This document shows, in pieces, positions 57,899 to 64,000 of a stretch of 64,000 nucleotides of DNA. Position 1 is the first letter of the stretch. Every line of letters begins with the position of its first letter. The stretch is from Phragmites australis (lineage: Eukaryota; Streptophyta; Magnoliopsida; Poales; Poaceae). The stretch spans positions 7,075,501 through 7,139,500 of the forward strand of contig NC_084936.1 of assembly GCF_958298935.1 (NCBI RefSeq). Reading direction: 5' to 3'. The translations under genes were made by a program, and so were the position numbers. The notes beneath the pieces were generated by a model. The model worked only from the letters and a program-made list of their open reading frames with translations, was not told the origin of the DNA and ran no database searches.

Positions 57899-60800
57899 CT
57901 AATTCTTCTTGGATTTGAGCTCTGCAATCCTTTCCTCTGTGGCCTTCAGGGCATCGCCATATTTGCTTATGATCTATAAATTCGGTCAGGATTTAGTTTC
58001 TTGTTAGTAACAGGTTGCATCAGTTACACAAAAGAGATTTGATAATGTAAATGTGTGATCTTACTTCTTCAACTTCATCGGGAGTCATTATCAATGGGGG
58101 TGACAACATAATGTTATCGCCAGCTACCCTGATGAGCATCCCGCGCTTCTCACACTCAGCTCCAAAGATTGAACCAACACCTGAAATTACCAACCATAAG
58201 GAGCTCAATTTACTCTCGCCATGCAAATCATTCTTGGGGGACTTCTTTTAACTCTGAAATATTGATGAAGTTCATGTCCAACATTTTTTGTATCTAATTC
58301 ATGAAAATTCAGCTTTTCCCCCAAAAGACTTTGAAATTGAATGAAGAAAAGGTTAGACGATTTTTTTTTTGAAATTTCCTGCGTTTTATTTTGGTAACTG
58401 GTCAAAGGGCAAGATTTTTACAATGAAATTTGAATCCCTGGATGAGTTCAAATTTAAAAAAAAAAACTGAAAGAAAATCCACATTTGAATTCAAAAGATT
58501 CAGCAACCATGGTGAATTTTTTCTCAAACCATTATTAGAATCCTGGGGTAAGTTCAATTTATTAATTGAGTGCAGTGGAAAAAGATAAAATTATCTTGGC
58601 TTAGGAAGAAGCCTAGAATATTAGTTTAATGAATTATACTAACTTTAAGTCCTAATCCTCACTGACATGAAAGGATTTCGATGGAAAACTCTGTACATTA
58701 CTTACCTATTTCAGAGAAAAAATTTGGTAGGCTAAAAGTAGGATTTTGATAAAGAAAATATGCAATCAAGAAAGTTACAAACCCCATTCAGCTGGGAATG
58801 GATCATTTGGTGATTTGTTGTCGACAAATTCAGTTCCAAGTATCAGTCCTAGACCACGTATCTGTGTAAAGGAGCACACAAAGTATATGTGTAAACAAGA
58901 AAGAAACCTCTGATCAGTCACTAAACAATAAATATGTGTAAGAACATAGAAGACAGACACATACCTCCCCGACAATGGGACTTCCTGAGAAGGCCTTGAT
59001 TCCCTCCTGGAACCTTGGAGCAATTTCGTTAACATATTTGATAATATTCCTTTCACTAATTGGAATGGAAAGGATCCATCAGACACATAAATCGAGATAA
59101 TAGGAGTATTGTGCATCGTTATGGAAAGTGTGCTTTACTTATAAATCTTCAGGGCTTCTATGGCGACAGCACAAGAAACTGGATGTCCGGAGTACGTAAA
59201 GCCGTGAGCAAAAGAACCTTCAACAAAAAATTATGGCACTTGTCAATATAGTAGCAATAGAAAAAGGAGCTCACACGATGGGAACAGCTTTACCAAGCTT
59301 ATTGCTCTGCGAATGAATTACATCCGTTATTTCTGGGCTAACAAGAATTGCTCCAATTGGCATGTAGGCAGAAGAAAGAGCCTGTTACACGAAAAAGAGG
59401 CATAAAATCTGTCAGTTTCTAAAAAAGCTCTCCTAACTAATAAGCGCCCTATACTGAACAAACCTTGGCAATGGAGACAAGATCTGGTTTAATATTATAC
59501 ATATCACATCCAAACATTGTTCCTAGTCTTCCAAATGCAGTGATGACCTACAAACAAGATGATTTACTAACTTCCGTACCAAGAAAATATTTATTAATCC
59601 ATAATTTGATTTTCTATTTTATCGGAAAGCCTTATATTACCTCATCTGCTATTAATAAGATGTCGTACTTCTTGAGAACTGCTTGAATCTGTTGGGAGGG
59701 AACAAAGTTGCTCGAATTAAAAGATGCAGCACGAGAAAAGGTATTTAATGCGGAACCACCTAAGCTATACAAATTGCAGAGAGCAAAACCATTTTTCGCG
59801 GAAAATCAACAAGCTAATGAAGCTGCATAAATGCAAACAATACATTGTCTCAGTAGTTCAGTACAGAGCTACCTTTTCAAAAGTGATCTGAAATAACTCT
59901 ATTTGTGCCATTTTAGAATAACCATCCCATTTTACTTACCAGAAACCATAACTATATCCTCAACGCACCCTTGAATCCAATCGTTCAGAGTGAAAAATGA
60001 TAACCATAGAATGCTCTAAGTTTTGTTTCTAGTTAATGGGACATTTTACTATTTAATTTTAACCTAAAGGAATAAAAAAACTATTCAAAGTTTCCACAGT
60101 ATTGAGAATTGAACCCGATGAATGATTACAAGTCCAAAGGTTTGTAATGTTGAAAAAGTAGTGTCAGAAATTGCTTCTGTACTTTATCGATTAAAACAAA
60201 GTTGTAGCCACCAAGAATTTCTAAAAGCGCAGTACCCAAGCTTTTTTTTCCCTCCTTGGGAGCCATGGCAAAAATCAAACACACTGTTATAGTTCACCTT
60301 GTCAAAATAGGTCTTTGGAGGAGGGATAACACCACCAGCACCCATCACAGGTTCAGCAATGAAAGCAGCAATCTGAAGAAAAAGGAGAGAATATCAGAAA
60401 ACCATAAATAAACATATAAGAATGGATCTTCTATGACCTGAAAAGAAAAAAGAAAGAGAAATTTACTGTTTCTGGTCCTTCTTTGAGGATAAGATTTTCC
60501 AAGTTGTTGGTAAGTCTAGTTGAAAATTCCTCTTCTGTCTCGTCTATATCACAACCAAATCATTTCGTTAGCATAGTATGTGAGGTGATTGCACATAAAA
60601 GCACTGGCATAAGGGTACCAGGAAGATGGAAGCGCCAGTAGTGAGGGCAGTCCGTGTGCAGAACGAAAGGTGCTGGTAGATCAAACTTTTGATGAAGAGC
60701 AGGAAGACTATGTAAATGAAGAAGAAATTAGCAAGTGATAATGAATACATCAATAATGGAAGGAACATGTAAGTGACTCAAATGGGAACAGCAGAACATA

Positions 60801-63729
60801 TGGGATAGTTTGGTTACCCTGATAGACTTGCTGATATTAACGTTGATCCATGATATCTGCAAGAACAATGCAGCAGACAGGTTGTAATGCAATTCAAAAT
60901 ACCTCCAGAATTTTTACAATCAAACTAGAAAACTTCAAGAATATTGCAACGCAATGGTATTGCTTGGAGGATACATGAATGTAGATGGATTATGACAATA
61001 TACTTCCTGGATTATTCTTTTTGTTGCTAATCATGATGCAAAGTTATCACAAAAAAATGTGCATGTTGTGACCCTGTCGTCATCTGAAACTGATATGCAT
61101 AGAACTTTTACTGGCCTCCAAGTCAACAAGGTATCATCCATCCCAGTGAACAACCATATATTCATACGCAGGACAAATGAAATTGAAGCATCATGTAAAG
61201 ACGAGTCAACAATAGCAATAACGCATATACTGATTTGAGAACGACAATCTGATAGTGAGGAAAAAAGGGAGTCTCACGATTTTGAGCGTGAAATAAACTT
61301 CTTCTTTTCTGGTCTCCCTAATGCATTGTTATAATACCACACTAGTTTAACCTGTAGAGAACAAGCATGCATGTCATCGCATAAGAAATACAATGCCATA
61401 AGGAGATTAGCAGGAGTAGAGGAACAGGATTAAACATTATTTGTAGATAGGGATCAGTAGCAGAACACAATTTAGCAAGGTCAGGCCATGCTGCTGTAAA
61501 ACTGCACTAGCTACGCATACCGTATTACCTATATTCCTCTAGAAGCCACTCAGGCAATGTAATCTGTCGGAATTACCACGACTAACAGGCCAAGTAAAAA
61601 TAGATGTTGCTACAAAAGATGACAGTCTATACACCGTATAAGATTAGCAATCATTACACTTTTTATGTTTCAGTAAAATAAAAGATAAAAACATAGTAAT
61701 TTTTTCTGTGCATAGCGTTCATTCTTTCAACTCAGGCCATCCTTTAAGTAGTAATGGTATAAACTCCAATGAATGATAGGTACTCTTTTATTAATGAACG
61801 TACCTGAGAATCATTTGCTTCCGAACCACTATTTGTGAAGAATACTTTTCCCATTTCCCTTGCAGTAAACATGCTGAGAATTTGATTTGCAAGATCCTGA
61901 AATAATGGCATCGGAACATTTAATGGTTACAGTTTACAAATTTAGCAATTTGTTCAAAAAAACAAGAAAGCCACTAGATGTGCTACGGTCAGCAGTAAGA
62001 TCCCTTTTTCTTTTCTATTTCAAAGTAAAATTTAGGAATGGAAATCGCATAAGACAAGAAAAAAAAATCCGGCTTTTATCATTCTTGTAAGGAGGGTAAT
62101 CAAAGATGAAAAAGTATGTACCAATGAGGGTTTGGTAGTACGGTTCCAAAAGGAGTGGTAGAAGGGTAATTTGTTTAATTGCTCTGTTGCAGCTTTGACT
62201 AGTCGAGGCTCATTACCACCTGAAAACAATGTGAATAGTATTTTAAGAAAAAAATGAGTTGCAATTGACTTCTATTTCATTAAGTATCGACAGAGCTTTC
62301 TCAGGTGTGAGTAGTCTGCAAGGGAGTTTCTTCATAGTTTTGACTTGGTTTCCATCACAGTACAGTGTAGCTCAATTTTGATACTACCTTCTGTTCATGA
62401 AGGAGTGTTCAGCAGGAAACTCTTATAGTCCTATACTATCTATTAATGACTTCAGTACAAGGCTAAGAATGAAGCGAGTCTAAAATATATGTATGGCTAC
62501 ATCCATGGAGAAATAATAGATCGCAAAAAATAGTATTCACAAAATAATGCATCAAATTGCTGGTATATCATAAAACCTGACACCACAGCTTGCACTTGCA
62601 CTTACCTAAAGCTGTACACCAGAGTCCTGCAAGAGCATCTATATACTTCTTCCCATCGATATCGTAAACGTATGCACCCTGTGACATAAGTAACTACCGT
62701 GAAGTAAAACTGACAACCACTGTGATGTGAAGAGAAACCAACATGCAATTCATTTTCCAAAATAACAAAAAGGAAAGGATAATTAGCACAATGCCAGAGT
62801 GCAGAACCTCAGATCTCTCTATAACCAGCGGATGCAAATCGTTGCTCTGCCATCCAGCTGTGAATGGGGCCAGCATGCTATGCCCCTTAAACCTGACACA
62901 AAAAATATTTCAGCATTATTATAAGAAATTGCACACAATTATGCTTGTAGACATCATGTTTCAGCACTTGGAAATTTTACACACCCATTTTCTTCTGTAG
63001 CCTGAAGCGAAGGTTCAGAGCTGTAATATCTGGTTGGTGCCTCTGAAAAAGTATGTGTCCCATGCAAGCTTCCAGCACTAGCAACATACTTTACCAGCTT
63101 GCTTACCTGCGTGAGGAGAGGAGATGAAAGAAAAAGGACAAGGGATTAGGCACACATATAGCTACAAAAAAATTAACTGAAAGAAAAATGATTTCTAGCG
63201 TCAAACTGTCTGAAAGAAAGCTATAATCTTGAACAAAACCATTGCAGTTTGAATTTCCGCAAAGAATTATGTGATAACAAAATGGAGAGTGAAGACTAGT
63301 TGCGACAACACAAACGATTGGCTCCCCCGAAAAGCTAAACCAAATAAAAAACGGAAAACTTTGGTGGTTCATAAAAGAATAGAGTTCAAGAAGGTATTCT
63401 TCTTCCATGGTTGCTGAACTTTGGTCTATTGGTTTCTCCAAAATTACTCGAAGAAAGAGAAATGCCTAAAATCTGCACTACCGCTCCACTTGTTGGCTCC
63501 AAACGATTCTTTTATTTTTTTCGTAAAACAAACACTTCGACGTATATCTCCAAAACAACTCGCTTGCTGAGTTCGATCTTGTCCACACTGCTAAACGCGG
63601 ATGAGAAAAAACAAGATAAGAAAAAAAAAAGAATCTCTCTCTCCCAATCCCCAGCGGCGATCAACAGGGCAGAGCAGTCATCACCTGGGAGGCGGCGGAA
63701 TTGGGTCTGAGGAGGCCGCGGGCGATCAT
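57899..63729 (-). CDS. GABA-T: Gamma-aminobutyrate transaminase (pyruvate/glyoxylate-type), 19 exons, complete
   Basis: Class III PLP aminotransferase of the GABA shunt: it passes the amino group of GABA to pyruvate or glyoxylate, giving succinic semialdehyde and alanine or glycine. Exons (minus): 63729-63685, 63106-62985, 62892-62808, 62678-62606, 62219-62122, 61896-61804, 61351-61278, 60856-60818, 60707-60619, 60543-60467, 60372-60298, 59688-59641, 59547-59464, 59381-59294, 59217-59139, 59055-58965, 58861-58783, 58180-58065, 57973-57899. All use GT-AG and sum to 1,530 nt (509 residues plus stop). Motifs: [12 protein letters not shown] (phosphate site), the PLP Asp in [13 protein letters not shown] (Asp305), and the Schiff-base Lys in [14 protein letters not shown] (Lys334). 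The N-terminus [14 protein letters not shown] is basic and hydroxylated, consistent with a mitochondrial presequence. Length and exon chain match plant GABA-T/POP2. No broken exon is found. Confidence 0.95.
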
Positions 63730-63871
63730 CTCACCTCGCCGGGATTCCGTCCACGTTCCTTCACTTCACTTCACGGGTTCTTGGAATTGGCAAGGGAGCG
63801 AGAGCGACAAGCGGAGGGAGAGGGATGCAAATGTGTGGGGGACGTGGTGGGATTTATCCGTCCGTTTCTGT

Positions 63872-63877
63872 CACGTG
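63872..63877 (-). promoter_or_regulatory. G-box upstream of the GABA-T start
   Basis: CACGTG lies about 145 bp upstream of the GABA-T ATG. Whether it regulates the gene is not testable from sequence alone. Confidence 0.35.
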
Positions 63878-64000
63878 GGACAGGAGTTAAAGGCTCTTGA
63901 TACATCCACCCGGAATCGCACACACATCGTGCGTTCAATGAACCTAACCAAAAAATGAGGCTGTGTTCGGTCATGATGGAGTCATTAAAATGGTAAGGTT

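Overview
This window is nuclear DNA from a flowering plant, almost certainly a grass (Poaceae). The signs are GC-rich coding exons with canonical GT-AG introns in an AT-rich background, grass-type mobile elements (Tat-lineage Ty3/gypsy with an antisense ORF, Ty1/copia, a CACTA element with TTTGCCGAGTG subterminal repeats, hAT-type MITEs, solo LTRs), and plant-only genes (G-type lectin receptor kinase, plant augmin subunit 2, plant GABA transaminase, a CYSTM peptide). The CACTA family hints at a panicoid grass, but I cannot fix the species.

Layout. 0-2 kb: first exon of an F-box/LRR gene (minus strand) that continues beyond the left edge. 2-5 kb: repeat-rich spacer with a foldback element and a decayed tRNA-Arg. 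5.16-11.15 kb: a complete but decayed Ty1/copia element with both LTRs and a perfect 5-bp target duplication. 11.4-11.8 kb: an intron-bearing ACT-domain (ACR-type) gene fragment with two frameshifts. 12-20 kb: microsatellites, an LTR remnant, and a roughly 420-bp tandem duplication upstream of the receptor kinase, one copy of which is split by a 2.35-kb solo LTR. 20.07-22.43 kb: an intact single-exon G-type lectin receptor kinase. 22.8-38.4 kb: a Ty3/gypsy element of about 15.6 kb on the minus strand, with plus-strand antisense ORF remnants, a minisatellite of about 1.1 kb and a nested 1.75-kb solo LTR. 39-43.1 kb: locally duplicated blocks containing an F-box pseudogene broken by a hAT MITE. 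43.3-46.1 kb: a complete six-exon augmin subunit 2 gene. 47.9-48.5 kb: a long foldback abutting a heavy-metal-associated-domain fragment. 49.3-53.8 kb: a CACTA element that has captured part of an F-box-associated gene. 56.36-56.78 kb: a small two-exon CYSTM gene. 57.9-63.7 kb: a complete 19-exon GABA transaminase gene.

Four or five host genes look functional: the F-box exon, the receptor kinase, AUG2, the CYSTM peptide and GABA-T. They are not an operon or pathway. The F-box protein is a likely SCF substrate adaptor, the kinase a plasma-membrane receptor, AUG2 acts in microtubule nucleation, CYSTM is a small stress-type membrane-associated peptide, and GABA-T is the catabolic enzyme of the GABA shunt. 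Most of the rest is mobile DNA and its wreckage.

The most unusual structure is the CACTA element. Its captured exons read in one frame across a canonical intron into the transposon's own subterminal repeats, which predicts a 349-residue host-transposon fusion protein. All exon boundaries, repeat boundaries and target duplications were read by eye; family assignments are recognition from motifs, not database searches.
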